Part shown: piece by piece, positions 5,839-6,172 of the stretch
How positions within the stretch are numbered: the first letter of the stretch is position 1
Layout: every line of letters begins with the position of its first letter
Assembly (NCBI GenBank): GCA_025350775.1
Contig: JANXXF010000341.1
Span: forward strand, 1-6,172
Reading direction: 5' to 3'
Source: Actinomycetes bacterium
Lineage (GTDB): Bacteria; Actinomycetota; Thermoleophilia; Gaiellales; Gaiellaceae
DNA: 6,172 nucleotides
The notes under the pieces: model-generated
What the model was told of the DNA's origin: nothing
Databases searched by the model: none
What the model saw: only the letters and a program-made list of their open reading frames with translations
Program-made: the position numbers and the translations under genes

Positions 5839-6172
5839 GGGCCAACCGCTTCGCCGCTGCAAGGATCGCGGCCTCGGCGTTGTCACGCCACGCGTGCCAG
5901 GTATGTCCGCCCGGGACGACAAAGAACGTGTTTGCGATCTGCAGCCGGGCGAGCTCCCTGGCGAAGAGCTGATTTTGCTTCAGCATCGGATCCCGGGTGC
6001 TCGAGTAGAACCAGATGAACGTGTGTGTCCTCCGTAGCGCAGCGGCCACCCGGGGAAGGGTCAGCGCTGGGCTATTGTGGGCGAGCCGCTGCGGATCGCG
6101 CCCGAAGATGGCGGGAATGTTGTCGGCGAGCTGATAGCCCGACCAGCTCTGCACGACCCCGAACTCTCCGGG
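5831..6172 (-). CDS. Esterase-family alpha/beta-hydrolase, C-terminal part (5' truncated by window end)
   Basis: Only the last 110 or so residues are in the window; the frame appears open to the right edge, so the start and nucleophile lie outside. The first visible residues read about GVVQSWSGY, matching the family motif that follows the nucleophile strand and matching ESWGGYF in the gene at 2791-3678. Further on, the strand FIWFYSSTRDPM supplies a likely catalytic Asp (codon 5990-5992). PGGHTWHAWRDN supplies a likely catalytic His (codon 5903-5905). Both are standard for PF00756-type esterases, so this copy appears catalytically competent as far as it can be seen. Its stop overlaps the ATG of the MprF-like gene by 8 nt (ATGCGTAG), suggesting translational coupling. 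By analogy with Pseudomonas aeruginosa, where an alanyl-PG hydrolase gene sits beside the synthase gene, it could hydrolyse aminoacyl-PG. That is inference, because this family is broad. Confidence 0.8.
   Translation of the reverse strand, partial: PGEFGVVQSWSGYQLADNIPAIFGRDPQRLAHNSPALTLPRVAAALRRTHTFIWFYSSTRDPMLKQNQLFARELARLQIANTFFVVPGGHTWHAWRDNAEAAILAAAKRLAHA

Noticed and set aside
5839..5922. TTG start at 5922 for the MprF-like gene.
   Set aside because: It would add 28 charged residues before the first helix and overlap the upstream coding region by about 90 nt. ATG 5838 gives an 8-nt stop/start overlap and a membrane N-terminus.
1..6172. Mobile element, CRISPR array, tRNA/rRNA or defence system.
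   Set aside because: I saw no transposase or integrase motifs, terminal inverted repeats, regularly spaced direct repeats or tRNA-like cloverleaf sequence, and nearly all bases are in envelope or membrane protein genes.

Overview
This is a 6.2 kb stretch of chromosome-like, GC-rich DNA with strong G/C third-position bias. The genes are tightly packed and I see no mobile element, RNA gene, CRISPR array or repeat array. Base composition, GTG starts, short overlaps, few Shine-Dalgarno sequences and the protein families together suggest an actinomycete-type bacterium. A deep-branching lineage such as Thermoleophilia is plausible, but that placement is an inference.

The window holds two convergent gene groups. 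The left group reads rightwards (1-1777) and encodes membrane proteins: (i) the 3' part of a COG4705-type multi-pass protein with a soluble C-terminal domain of universal-stress-protein-like character; (ii) a COG4280-type polytopic membrane protein with two E-x-x-E helices; and (iii) a 69-residue two-helix membrane protein whose GTG start overlaps the previous stop codon. The order and the overlap suggest one transcription unit. Its substrate is unknown.

The right group reads leftwards (6172-1863) and is about the cell envelope. In transcription order it encodes: the C-terminal part of an esterase-fold hydrolase (cut by the window end); a 700-residue MprF-like aminoacyl-phosphatidylglycerol synthase, overlapping the hydrolase by 8 nt; a second esterase-family protein that keeps the nucleophile motif but appears to lack the catalytic histidine and acid; and a membrane-anchored NodB-type polysaccharide deacetylase. 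Lipid aminoacylation and polysaccharide N-deacetylation both make the surface less negative. The natural reading is a surface-charge module, with the hydrolases possibly acting on the same lipids. That functional link is inferred, not shown.

Nothing here is a clear new defence or mobile system. The points most worth a second look are the envelope cluster with its degenerate esterase paralogue, the COG4705-USP-like fusion, and the E-x-x-E membrane protein with its coupled small partner.
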